A program made the translations under genes and the position numbers. A DNA stretch of 64,000 nt from positions 17,239,835-17,303,834 of the forward strand of contig NC_003076.8 of assembly GCF_000001735.4 (NCBI RefSeq), read 5' to 3'. Shown piece after piece: positions 36,861 to 47,311 of the stretch (positions are counted from its first letter, which is position 1; every line of letters begins with the position of its first letter). The stretch is from Arabidopsis thaliana (Eukaryota; Streptophyta; Magnoliopsida; Brassicales; Brassicaceae). Below the pieces are notes generated by a model. The model saw only the letters and a program-made list of their open reading frames with translations, was not told where the DNA came from and searched no databases.

Positions 36861-37116
36861 TTTTCTTTTATTTAGAATTTCAAAACGACATCGTTTCACT
36901 TTTAACAGAAAATGGTAACGGAGTGTTAATTCTGTGATTTTTTTGTTAACGAAAACTTAACGACATGTCCAAAATGGCAAAATCAACGAAAATTGACTAT
37001 TTAATCAAAAGTCAAACAAAACTTTACGATTTTAATGGCATTTTGAAAGTTCATGTTTTTTTCTTCCCAAATTTAAAAATTCATGCTTTTTTTTTGACAT
37101 TTTCCCAATTGTAAAT

Positions 37117-38333
37117 AGTAAAATGACTAATTTTTCAATTATATTTTTCAATTTTTCAATTATATTTATCACGTAATAATATGGTAAAAAAAGACAAAAG
37201 AGAGACAATAATTACCTAGGACACGTAAAATACCTATGGTGTGGTCTAGGATGATATATGTCTAATGCATTATGCATGGTACAACTTACTAAAGGTTTGT
37301 CCCTTTACCTTGGCAGGTGAGGCCTTATTTTACAAAGAAACACTCTTCTAAGCTTGGAACAGATGTAGCCTGAACCTTTACATTTTTTTTTCCGGATTCT
37401 CAAGTTCTTATTCCGCTTCTCCAATATGGCGACAATCACAATGATTTAGTGTCTTTTGCTCTATGAGGTATAAAGGTTACGTTTACAGTTTTCTTTGATT
37501 TCCTTTAGTTACCTCGTTTACCCAACTTTTTTGTGGACTCGTTGGCAAAAATTGTTTGTACTGTCTTTTGAAGCTATCTCCAATTTGGAGGTGAACAATT
37601 AGTCTTTTTTTTAAAAACAATGAATTATTGTGATTATATGACTTCCATTAAGTTAAATTTATAGAAAAATTAAAAGTTTAGATTTATATTTAAAACCATT
37701 TTTTGTAATATCAAAGTCAATTTTTTCCAACGCAATCAAAATATCAAATCGTCCATTTGGGCACAAAATAATTGAGGAATGCGTAGATCTATTAGCGGGA
37801 AAAGGTCTGAGAAGTTTTATTTTTGACGATACAGATACAGATAGAGTAGAACATGTTCGTGTGACGTACTGACGTATAGACGTGGTTGCGTAAATTATTA
37901 TTTGTAACTTGTAGAAGACAAATATAGAACTCTTTTTTTTTTTGGTTAAAAGGAAACATATAGAACCAGTTTACGTAATTTAGTCTTCCCATTTGCTTTC
38001 ATCATCCAAAGGAACTAATCAACGAAAGTCGCAAGTAGAAAACTGATCAAATAGTTGAAAAGAAAATCATGTACATCCGTCATCCCCCCTTTTCCACCTC
38101 AAGTACTATATAATAACAAAAGAAATAAAAATAAAAATAAAAGAAGTTATAGAGGTTGTTTTGGTCGCAAATAATATATATTATATTTTATCATAAAGTC
38201 CACTTGCAATATTAGTTGTTTGATCATCAAAGAATAGTTTCTTATAATAGTATTCTTTTTCTGATAAATTAAAAAAAATATAAATGGCATTACAAAATAA
38301 TAGTAATCTTAGCTAAACTGTTTGTTTGATAAT
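37117..38333. other. Spacer between TIR element and LINE
   Basis: This is A+T-rich with no clear gene. The part about 37300-37600 has more balanced composition but no readable frame. Confidence 0.45.
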
Positions 38334-38343
38334 GATAATGCTT
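38334..38343. repeat. LINE target-site duplication, left copy
   Basis: GATAATGCTT is repeated at 40371-40380, just after the poly(A) tail. Confidence 0.85.
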
Positions 38344-40337
38344 CAAGATAGACATCTCTAAAGCTTTCGATTCGGTTCAATGGACTTTTCTCCGAAACGT
38401 CCTAGAAGCCATGGAGTTTCCGCCGGTTTTTATACATTGGATCATGCTTTGTGTTACCACCGCTTCTTTCTTGGTCCAAGTTAACGGAGAACTTGCAGGT
38501 TATTTTAATAGCACTCGGGGTTTGAGGCAGGGATGCTCTTTATCTCCATATTTATTTGTTGTGAGTATGAATGTCCTTTCTAAACTTTTAGATAAGGCAA
38601 CAGGTCAGCGTAGATTTGGCTACCACCCAAGATGCAAGCAAATGGGTTTAACTCATCTTAGCTTTGCGGATGATCTTATGGTTCTTTCGGATGGTAAAGT
38701 GAGGTCTATTGAAGGAATTGTTGAAGTTTTTGAAACATTTGCTAAGTGCTCGGGGCTGCGAATAAGTATGGAAAAATCAACGGTCTATTTTGCGGGGTTG
38801 TCCCACACTTCTCCCCAGGAAGTCATGGCTCATTTCCCCTTTGCGGTGGGTACACTTCCAGTTCGTTATTTGGGTCTCCCGCTAGTCACCAAGCAACTCT
38901 CCTCAACAGATTATCTGCCTCTTATTGAACACATAAAGAAGAAAATTGGTTCTTGGTCAGCCCGTTTTTTGTCTTACGCCGGGAGATTAAACTTAATAAG
39001 CTCAGTCCTTTGGAGCATTTGTAATTTCTGGATGGGAGCTTTCCGTTTACCTCGGGAATGTATTAGGGAAATTGATAAGATGTGTTCGGCTTATCTATGG
39101 TCAGGAGGAGATCTTAACACGTCAAAAGCAAAGATTGCATGGACAGATGTATGTAAGCCTAAAGACGAGGGGGGACTTGGTTTAAGATCTCTCAAGGAAG
39201 CAAATGATGTAAGTTGTTTAAAACTTATTTGGCGCATCATATCTCATGCTGATTCTCTGTGGGTTAAATGGATTCACGCAACTCTCCTTAAACAAGTCTC
39301 CTTTTGGGCGGTAAGAGAGAACACAAGTCTAGGCTCTTGGATGTGGAAAAAAGTTCTTAAGTTTCGGGATGCAGCTATACAACTCTGTAAAGCTGAAGTG
39401 AATAATGGTGCTCACACTTTTTTTTGGTATGACAATTGGAGTGATATGGGAAGGCTTATAGATATTGCAGGGGACAGAGGCGTTATAGATATGGGTATAA
39501 AAAAACACGCAACAATGGCGGATGCTTGGGGCAATCGAAGAAGAAGAAGACACCGGGTTGATTTGTTAAATAAAGTGGAGGAGCGACTAAATCTTACATA
39601 GAATTCCCATAGTCAAGAAGCGGATCGTGTCTTTGGAAAGGGAAAGAGAATTACTGCAACAATTTCTCTACAAAGCATACTTGGAATCATATTAGATCAG
39701 TTTCAACTAAGGTGGCTTGGTATAAAGGGGTCTGATTTGCTCAAGCCATCCCAAAGCATGCTTTCTGCATGTGGTTAGCTGTTCATAATAGACTCTCTAC
39801 GGGGGACAGAATGCTGCAATGGAACATGGGAGTAGCGGCCACTTGTATCCTCTGCAACAACGATTTGGAATCTCGTAACCACCTTTTCTTTTCATGCCCC
39901 TATGCAATGGAAGTGTGGGAACCTTTAGCTGCGACCATCTATAACACAAGTTACTCCACGGACTGGCAAACCATCATTAACACCGTCTCAACCAATTGGC
40001 ATGATCGCACTGCAGGCTTCCTGGCTCGTTGTCTTTTGCAGGTTTCAATACACACTATATGGCGTGAGCGTAATGAACGTAAACACGGTGCTTCTCTAAA
40101 TCCAGCAAGCAGGCTTGTCAGGTGGATAGACAAACACATTCGGAATCACTTATTGACAATAAAACAGAGTGGAGATAGAAGATTTGACAAAGGTTTTCAA
40201 GTTTGGCTACAAGCTCGAGGGACTCATTAAGAGGGGAAAATTCTGTAAAGTTCTTTGTGTTTTAGATTAAAACTCTCAACTACTCAGTAGCACTTGTTGT
40301 AACAACTTTGACCTTTTCTTTTGAATTTAATTTAACA

Positions 40338-40370
<33 letters not shown>
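38344..40370 (+). mobile_element. 5'-truncated LINE (non-LTR retrotransposon)
   Basis: The insert begins inside the reverse transcriptase domain (KIDISKAFDSVQW), runs to the end of ORF2, and finishes in a poly(A) run of about 25 bases (40346-40370). It is flanked by the 10-bp duplication GATAATGCTT. Truncation at the 5' end, poly(A) and a short target duplication are the marks of target-primed reverse transcription. It cannot move by itself. Confidence 0.93.
38345..40230 (+). pseudogene. LINE ORF2 remains (reverse transcriptase and zf-RVT)
   Basis: The frame open to 39601 carries GLRQGCSLSPYLFVV, LSFADDLMVLSDG (FADD catalytic motif) and YLGLPLVTKQLS, all typical of plant LINE reverse transcriptases. 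It stops at TAG (39599-39601); the downstream frame 39640-40230 holds the zf-RVT region (WLAVHNRLSTGDRMLQW, CILCNNDLESRNHLFFSCPY) after a frame change and has an in-frame TGA near 39730. The endonuclease part is missing through truncation. Confidence 0.9.
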
Positions 40371-40372
<2 letters not shown>

Positions 40373-40380
40373 TAATGCTT

Positions 40381-42319
40381 GAATCCTCATACTTCTCTGA
40401 ATTTTCTATATAGTGCATATATATAATTGGGATCGTCCAAGTGGTAACATGATCATCTTTTATTTTGTGTTGAAATTGTTGGATCGCGTTGATGCCCATC
40501 TTATTATTTATTCATAAGATCCAATAAATTGAAGATATGCCCGTCAGGAGAGTTGCCGTGTTATAGATCACAAACCATGTGCCACGAGTTGCTTTCAAGT
40601 TGCCATAAAGTGGAAAAATACCTTACATCTATCTAGGATATGAATCCAATACGAAATTTCTAAAGAGATGGACATAAATCTATTAATTCAAAGCATAGAT
40701 TATAAATGTAAAGCATAAAGAGAAGCCACAAGATTTAACGTATGTATCAAGTTGTTTATTTAAAATAGGGTTGGGCACAAAACCAAACCAAACCAAAATT
40801 CATCAATTCAAATTTGAACAAACTTTTTTTTTATATAACTCGATTTTTATAGAAAATTTAATCCTGAATTACTCAAACTAAACCAGAAGTGAACTTTAAT
40901 TTTGTGCAGCTAAATCAAATTAACTAAATTTCATTAATAGTCAATATTTTACCTATCTTATTATAAAAAATATGGTTTTCAAAATTAATAACTCGCACAA
41001 TCGCAATACGTGTCATTGATATTAAAGTTATGGTTCCGTAGTAATAATTATTGGTCCTAAGTCTCTCATTCACCACCCCTAATGGAGAACTGTGTGGTCT
41101 AAAATTTAAACCCACATTCATATGTGTTACTCATGTATTAATTTTTGATTTAAAAAATAATATATAAATAATAATAAAAATATAGTGTGGTACGATTTTG
41201 GCTCTTTTATGTTTCCCTAATTTATATGAAATCAAATTGTAGAAATTATGGGCAGTGGTTTGCCCAGTATATATGTTTTATATATATTTATGATTATTTT
41301 TTTGTAGATTTAAAGAAAAAATGCATCTCCTATATAGGAAATATTTGTTTTCAAAAATAATCCCCGTTTTAATATGTTTTTTTTATTTAAATCGACCCTT
41401 AAATAAATAATCCACATTCATATGTTTTTTTTTATTATAAAAAATCTTTGGAATTAAATTGATATGCTGATTCGTAAACGAATTAACACATCATGGATAT
41501 CTAAAACAACTATAGATTACTTTTTAACATCAAACCAAAAAATAGAAAAAACTATAGAATACCGCTCCAGACTTAGCTCTAATCAAAATCCATTTTCATT
41601 GAAAAGAAATTTTCAGTAAAAACAAAAGTAAAAGTTGAAACATATATAGTTGGTTAAGAAGAGTGTGAGCTGGTAGAGCTGTCGCGTCATCACTCGTCAG
41701 CAACTAAGATGGTGAATCGCAGAATCGGTCTGATGATGACTTCACACCGTGTTAATATCCAAACCGACTACAAAGAAAAATTAAAGTCAAAAGTTGACAT
41801 TGTCACACTCAAGAAATTCTTCAATAAGTTACCCATTGGTTTCCTATTAACCAATTAATTTCCACCTTTTGCTAACCATTTTTCAACTCCTACTTTTTTT
41901 GTTTTCTTACAAATCTTTTTATGAGAGTCATAGAGACAGAGTTCAACGATATCTCTTATGAAGAAGCACAACGAGAAACTCATTAGATATTCACTTGTGT
42001 CAATCTCTTTAATTAGTTCAAAAGAGCGAATTCTGAAAAATATTATTTACATAAATGATATATTACAGTTTAGTATAACTTGTTTTATCAGATTATCCGT
42101 GTTTATATTTGCATTGTAAAAAATTAAAAATAAAGAAAATGTTGAAAGTTTTTCGTTTTCGCTCCGTAAATCCTCCAATACACTGAAAACACATCATTTG
42201 TTTGAATACATATCATTTGTTTTGTTTGGCTTGTACTATTTAACTAAATGACTAAAACATGAAGAATTTAATTAAATATGTAAAAACGCGATGAAAATGA
42301 TTAAAAGTCAAATATTCTC
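40381..42319. other. Spacer and distal promoter of peptide gene 1
   Basis: It is A+T-rich without a gene. From about 41680 it matches 43455 onward (GCTGTCGCGT, GATGACTTCACACCGTGTTAA, AAAGTCAAAAG), the start of the repeated peptide-gene unit. AAAAGTTGACA near 41789 contains a W-box core. Confidence 0.55.
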
Positions 42320-42325
42320 GGTCAA
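42306..42325 (-). promoter_or_regulatory. W-box pair before peptide gene 1
   Basis: TTGACT (42311-42306) and TTGACC (42325-42320) on the minus strand fit the WRKY site TTGAC(C/T). The second lies in a block GGTCAAGAATTAATGCCCTT kept in the open copies of the array. Confidence 0.6.
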
Positions 42326-42437
42326 GAATTAATGCCCTTTGCTTACACACTCACACACAAAAGCATAAATATACAAGAAAATCGCGAAGCCATTCTTTTC
42401 AATCACGAAGAGAAATAGAACCAAATTTTTTTATAAA

Positions 42438-42656
42438 ATGGAGAACAAGAATGTGTTTGTGTTGTGTGTGATCTTATTTTTGGTGAGCTCGTCGTTGATG
42501 TTTGAGGGTGGTCATTGCAGAACTCTACGATCGAAGCCGTTCAGAGATACCAACGGCCATGACCAATCGTCGGCGACTATGAAGGTGAAGCACAGCTCGG
42601 AAAGTTTTGCTTTCCGTTTAGCGTCTGGGTCGAGCAGGAGAGGACGTGGTCACTGA
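42438..42656 (+). CDS. Small secreted peptide precursor, PIP/PIPL type, copy 1
   Basis: This 72-aa precursor has an N-terminal signal peptide (NVFVLCVILFLVSSSLMF), a variable middle and the C-terminal motif RLASGSSRRGRGH. The family of PAMP-induced peptides ends in SGPS-x-x-G-x-GH and is cut from the precursor outside the cell; PIP1 is known to act through the receptor kinase RLK7. Here the Pro of SGPS is Ser. There is no intron. The GATTAATG-type block, W-boxes and a TATA-like CATAAATATA (about 42364-42373) are upstream. It lies where I remember small unknown loci (AT5G43064 to AT5G43068). Confidence 0.82.
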   Translation: MENKNVFVLCVILFLVSSSLMFEGGHCRTLRSKPFRDTNGHDQSSATMKVKHSSESFAFRLASGSSRRGRGH

Positions 42657-44631
42657 TCAACAATCACTACTACTATTTTGAACACGCGTCAGTGTTTTTT
42701 TTGTTCGTATTAGTTTTGTTAGATTGTAGCTTTCTAAAGGTTTTGTTTTTGCCAAAAAGTAGAAGGAAAGACTTATTCATTCAAGAAGATGTGATACGTA
42801 ATATGAAGTTTTTGAATGTAAATGTTTACTTTATCCGTCCATCGCATGTAAATGTTCGATTGGAATCTATCTATACTATAGTAAACGTGGGAGTCTAGAC
42901 TTTTCCTTGTGTCCCCACATTGGTAAATAAAAGAGGTAATTAAAAAGGAAATGTCCACAGATCGAGACTTCATGCTAAAGTTTTAATATCCTCGATGATT
43001 AAATATTGAAAGCTTTGAAAAAAGAAAGAAAGAAAGAGCGATAGAGTGCATGGGGTTAGATGGTCAAAAAAAGCAACAAGAGTCAAGAGACCAAGATCTA
43101 CGGAAAGAGATAGAGTAGCATTCTAGGAAAAAAGAAGATGAAGAAGTTAAGGTGCAAGAAGCCGATGAAACTTTTGGTATTTATCGATGTTTTAAAAAAA
43201 AAAGATACCAAAGAGTGGTACTGAAAGATGGATTAGTTTGCACGATGCTGCTGTTGTGCTTACATGTATGTAACATTATATCATATTTTTGTAGGTACTT
43301 AGAATACTAATGTATGTACTCACAACTAGTTAACTTTTATGCCATTGGATCTACGGTTTTTCTCTTCTTTATGATTAGCCAAAGAAGAATGATATTACAA
43401 ATCAAAGCTTGTGTTTAAAAACAAAAGCAAAAGTTGAAACATATTAGGGTTAAGAGAGTGAGTGGTAATGCTGTCGCGTTCACGTCCACCAGTCGTCAGC
43501 GGCTATAATTTCACCGTTTTGATTTTTTACCTTTTTGCGATCCTAACGTAGAGGAATCGGTCTCTGATGACTTCACACCGTGTTAATCCGAACCGACTAC
43601 GAAGGAAAACAAAAGTCAAAAGATGACAGCTCTCTAAGAAACCATTGGTCTCCTACTAACCAATAAAATTCCACTTTTAACTACGTGTTTGCTAACTATT
43701 TTCAATTTATTATTTTATATATATAACTAAATCTTTAAATGAAGAGAATCCAGACAATACATGACGAAAATTTGGTAAAAATAAAAAACTGAACCAAATA
43801 TCATTAGTTTGGTAAAAATCTTAGATGAAGCATACAAGTCGTCGGTTTAAATAATATTTAAGACGAAATTAATATACATGTTATGGTTTTGGATATGAAA
43901 GGATTACGGGTTTTGACACATAACTTTCTAAAAAAGAAAAAAAATGGAGAGCTAAAGGATTGCACTTCAAACAATCCAAAACCAAATCATGATTATAGAT
44001 AGCTTGCACGGTTAGCAAATTTATCATCGAGACAGAGCTATCAATAAATCACTCCAACAAAAAGGATATCGGTAGAAGAACATATTCTCCATTAAGGAGA
44101 AAATATTTAGTCTCGGTCTCTCCAAAATGGAGATAAACTGCGGAAGGATTTTGCCATAGAGGAAGAATGAGGAAATTGATATGACTTGGTTAATAAAATT
44201 TGGGTTCAAGGACAAAATTCTTATTACAAAATGGTTTTTTGTTTTTTTGTTAATTACGAAACGGATGCTATTTTCAACCTTTTATGAAAGTAATAGAGAC
44301 ATGGTTCAACAACATCTCTTATGGAGAATTAGGGAGTTGGAGAAACTCATTGGATATTCACTTGTAATATGAAATGTACATCAATTGTTTTCTCTGGCTT
44401 CTATAAATAGTAAACAATTAAAAGGTTGATCAAGAGTTTGATTAAACATGTAAAAACGCGATAACTGTATTACTGTATGATGTGAGAATCTCTTGTAATG
44501 GATAATAGATATAGAAGTAAAAGAGAGAGTGGTCTCGTACTAGGGTAAATCTACAAATAAGGGAAATATAGATAAACACAAATCATGGTATACTCTAACA
44601 TAAGCACAATGAAATAGTCCTACATATACTT
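42657..44631. other. 3' side of peptide gene 1 and promoter of copy 2
   Basis: The 3' UTR (to about 42900) resembles that of the broken copy at 45613 onward. The block 43455-43665 repeats the distal promoter of copy 1, including AAAGTCAAAAG and ACCATTGGT. A third block (44272-44360, CTTTTATGAAAG-AATAGAGACA) recurs before every copy. No other gene was seen. Confidence 0.55.
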
Positions 44632-44637
44632 GGTCAA
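44632..44637 (-). promoter_or_regulatory. W-box before peptide gene 2
   Basis: TTGACC on the minus strand, 112-117 bp before the ATG, lies in the conserved block GGTCAAGAATTAATGCCCTT. Confidence 0.55.
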
Positions 44638-44748
44638 GAATTAATGCCCTTTGTTTATACAAGCACACTATCTCATATAGAAACAAAAATAATCAGGAAG
44701 CATTCTTCCTAATGCCAAAGAGAAAGAAAACAAAAAAAAGTTACAAAA

Positions 44749-44973
44749 ATGGAGAAAAAGAATATGTTCGTGCTGTGTATGATCTTGTTATTGGTGGGCT
44801 CGTCGTTGATGTTTGAGAGAGTTGATTGCAGAGTCGTACGATCGGAGCCTTTCAGAGATATCAACGGCCATGATCAATCAACGGCGACCAAGGTGAAGAG
44901 AAGCTCGTGCAGTCGACGTCCTTTGATGAGGATTCTAGCGTCTGGACCGAACAAAAGAGGACGTGGTCACTGA
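44749..44973 (+). CDS. Small secreted peptide precursor, PIP/PIPL type, copy 2
   Basis: This 74-aa precursor has a signal peptide (NMFVLCMILLLVGSSLMF) and ends in ILASGPNKRGRGH. The SGPS motif is changed to SGPN, so receptor binding may differ from copies 1 and 3. The middle part FRDINGHDQSTATKVKRSS aligns well with both others. It is a single exon in tandem with copy 1, 2.3 kb away. Confidence 0.82.
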   Translation: MEKKNMFVLCMILLLVGSSLMFERVDCRVVRSEPFRDINGHDQSTATKVKRSSCSRRPLMRILASGPNKRGRGH

Positions 44974-45297
44974 TCAACAATTACCCCTATTTCCGACATG
45001 TATGTTTTTTGTTTTGTCTTTTTTGGATTATTTAAATATGTAAATCGAATGTTTTTGTTTCAGCCAAGAGAATGATTTTTTCAAGGAGTTCCTAACTTTT
45101 ATATCCATTGATGAGTGTAAATGTTTTTCCCCCATTGGAATGGTAACAATAATGGTAGAAAAAACCTAAAACAAATATGCATTTCGTATTTATTTGCTAA
45201 CTACTTTCAATTCCCACTTTTGATTTCTTACTAAGCAAATGTGTCTTTCAACTTTTTATGAAAGTCATAGAGACAGATTTCAACACCATCTCTTGTG
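44974..45297. other. 3' side of peptide gene 2 and promoter start of the broken unit
   Basis: From about 45190 it matches the shared promoter block (AACTTTTTATGAAAGTCATA and GAGACAGA-TTCAAC). It then meets the SINE at 45311. Confidence 0.55.
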
Positions 45298-45310
45298 GAG
45301 AAGCACGTAG
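45298..45310. repeat. SINE target-site duplication, left copy
   Basis: GAGAAGCACGTAG is repeated at 45440-45452 as GAGAAGCAAGTAG, with one mismatch in 13. Confidence 0.75.
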
Positions 45311-45439
45311 TTTTTTTTTTCTTTGTTTAACCGATGGGAGTTTCGGGCCTTTGGTCAACATTTAGATTTTACGATTTAAAGAATATTGGGGCACAAGGGA
45401 ACCAACCCCTTTTTACCACTAGGCCGCCACCTCTTTGAT
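45311..45439 (-). mobile_element. tRNA-derived SINE, 129 bp
   Basis: Read on the minus strand it starts CATCAAAGAGGTGGCGGCC, holds an A box (TGGCGGCCTAGTGG, 45428-45415 region), a degenerate B box (GGTTGGTTCCC) and ends in an A-rich tail (T-run 45311-45320). It is flanked by a 13-bp duplication with one mismatch. This is the structure of tRNA-derived SINEs, known in Brassicaceae. I do not name the family. Confidence 0.72.
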
Positions 45440-45519
45440 GAGAAGCAAGTAGTTGGAGAAGCTCATTCAGAAATCCAATAGTATAATATGAATACACAAA
45501 CATCAATTTGCTGGAGACC

Positions 45520-45612
45520 ATGAAGGTGAAAAACAGTTCGAGAAGCCCTTCAAAGAGGAGCTACGCTTACCGGTTAGCGTCTGCGCCGAGCAGAAGGAGG
45601 CGTTGTCACTGA
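45520..45612 (+). pseudogene. Beheaded PIPL peptide copy
   Basis: Thirty codons starting at an internal Met (MKVKNSSRS) and ending RLASAPSRRRRCH then TGA align with the C-terminal half of copy 3 (MKVKNNSTS...RLASGPSRRGRGH). The signal peptide and proximal promoter are missing: sequence matching the far promoter (TATGAATACAC) joins directly to the coding half at about 45510. The motif has SGPS changed to SAPS and GRGH to RRCH. It cannot be secreted by the normal route. Confidence 0.85.
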
Positions 45613-46897
45613 TCGACAATTTCCACTTCTTCTTTTTCTTTGCTTTTCTTTTTTTCTTTTTCTTTTTTCTCTGCTGAAGTTTATTTTTTCTTTCCTTTTT
45701 GTTAGATTTTGATATGCAAATCGAAAGTTTTTGTTTTAGTCAAAAAAGGAGAAGAAGAGATTGATTCTTTCAAGAAGATTTAACGTGAGACAATAGTTCC
45801 AAGCTTTATTGATCTATATACTGCATGTAAATGTCTGATTTTTTATTTCCAAATGAAATAGTAATAGTGATGCAGGTAAAATAATGTTTACATTTATCAA
45901 TTATTTGGTTTTTAAAACGCATATGCATTCACTAATTGTGGATAGAAAGCTACACTAATTAGTTCAAGCATTTTCTGCAATGTCTAGGTAGGCGCTTGTA
46001 CGTTAGGCGGCTATGGATGGTAAGGATTTTTTTTAAGACGTTAAAATTAAACGGTTTTGTTACTAAGATGAGTTCAACGATCTTAAAAGGGTCTCAGTGT
46101 GTTCCTAGACGGTTCTAGGCAGCTCTATATAATTTTGAACCAAATACCATTTAGTGAAGAAATAGGTGATAGAAGCCGTAACGAGATCTGCCCCTCCGCA
46201 TATATCCGTCTCACTTCCTAGGTTCATATCTTCCAGTTATAGTTTTTACGTGTCCTTATTTCCAGTCTGCGTTCATTGAATCAACAACTTTAAAAAGCCT
46301 ACTTTCATAAATATTCAAATTAAAGAATCAACAACAATGTTAATCTAAACGCTCTCACTGTATTAGTGTTACATATAAAAATATTTTCATTTTTTGATAA
46401 ACTAAAATACAAAATAAATCATTAAACTTTTGGTAGTGCCTTTTTTTCCATATTCCTTAAATCTTTAGATTTTCATGGCGCATGACTTAAGGGTGGCTAA
46501 AATACAAACCAACAAATTAAAGGCGACACAACTAGTGTTGTGAATGTACATTCCTTTGTTACTTTTTTCTTTTTACCACATATTTCTTAATATTTCGGAT
46601 AGAAATTTACTAATTTATATTTACAATTTTTACAAACACTATTGAAATTACCATTAGATTAGCTCTCAAAAATCACAATGGTAACATATATAGCTTTTTA
46701 TTAAAGTCACAGAGTTCAACAAACATACCTTGTGGCCAAAGGAGGTGGTAGTTGAAGAAACTCGTTCGACTTGCAATATGAATACACGTCAATTATTTTG
46801 TCCGTCTTATTTATAAATAGTAAAAGATTGAAAACATGAAGACTTCAATTAAATATGTAAAAACGCGATACACAAAATCAAATAGTCAAACATTCTC
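45613..46897. other. Spacer and promoter of peptide copy 3
   Basis: It starts with a 3' UTR like that of copy 1. The part 45960-46140 contains TAGGCGGC, TAGACGGTTCTAGGCAG and similar short G-rich words of unknown origin. From about 46690 the shared promoter block appears again. No gene was seen. Confidence 0.5.
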
Positions 46898-46903
46898 GGT
46901 CAA
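46884..46903 (-). promoter_or_regulatory. W-box pair before peptide copy 3
   Basis: TTGACT (46889-46884) and TTGACC (46903-46898) lie on the minus strand, in the same arrangement and spacing as before copy 1. Confidence 0.6.
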
Positions 46904-47071
46904 GAAATAATGCCCTTCGCTTACACACGCACACACAATCGCATATATACATATAAAATCACGAAGACATTCTTCTTAATCTCAAAGAAAAAAAAGAGAA
47001 CAAGTATCGAAAGAGAAAAGAAGAAGCTAGCGAAAGAACTCAAAGAAGTTTTTTTAAAAAAGTTATAAGAG

Positions 47072-47311
47072 ATGGAGAAGAAGAATGTGTTTCTGTTGTT
47101 TGTGATCTTCTTATTGGTGGGGTCATCATTGATGTTTGAGAGAGTTGATTGCAGAGCTCTACGATCAAAGGCGTTGAGAGATATTAAAGGCCATGATCAA
47201 TCGTCGGTGATCATGAAGGTGAAGAACAACTCGACAAGTCAACGTCCTTTGGGGAAGAGCTTTGCTTACCGGTTAGCGTCTGGGCCGAGCAGAAGAGGGC
47301 GTGGTCACTGA
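47072..47311 (+). CDS. Small secreted peptide precursor, PIP/PIPL type, copy 3
   Basis: This 79-aa precursor has a signal peptide (NVFLLFVIFLLVGSSLMF) and the best-kept C-terminus of the array, RLASGPSRRGRGH, which fits the PIP consensus SGPS-x-x-G-x-GH. The middle (SKALRDIKGHDQSSVIMKVK) aligns with copies 1 and 2. It is a single exon, with conserved W-boxes about 170 bp upstream and a longer leader than the others. Confidence 0.85.
   Translation: MEKKNVFLLFVIFLLVGSSLMFERVDCRALRSKALRDIKGHDQSSVIMKVKNNSTSQRPLGKSFAYRLASGPSRRGRGH

Larger units (their letters stand above)
34952..37106. mobile_element. Non-autonomous TIR element (MULE-like) with tRNA-like ends
   Basis: The 2,155-bp element has inverted repeats of about 230 bp (34952-35180 and 36875-37106) starting GGGAAAA-TGTCAAAAAAA and AGCATGAA, with a perfect 10-bp target duplication. 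The size of the duplication points to the Mutator group. No transposase is present. Just inside each repeat is a tRNA-like segment (35200-35285 minus, 36785-36860 plus), and the middle holds a probable Helitron (35310-36164). The TA-rich centre includes an AT microsatellite at 36498-36525. Confidence 0.85.
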
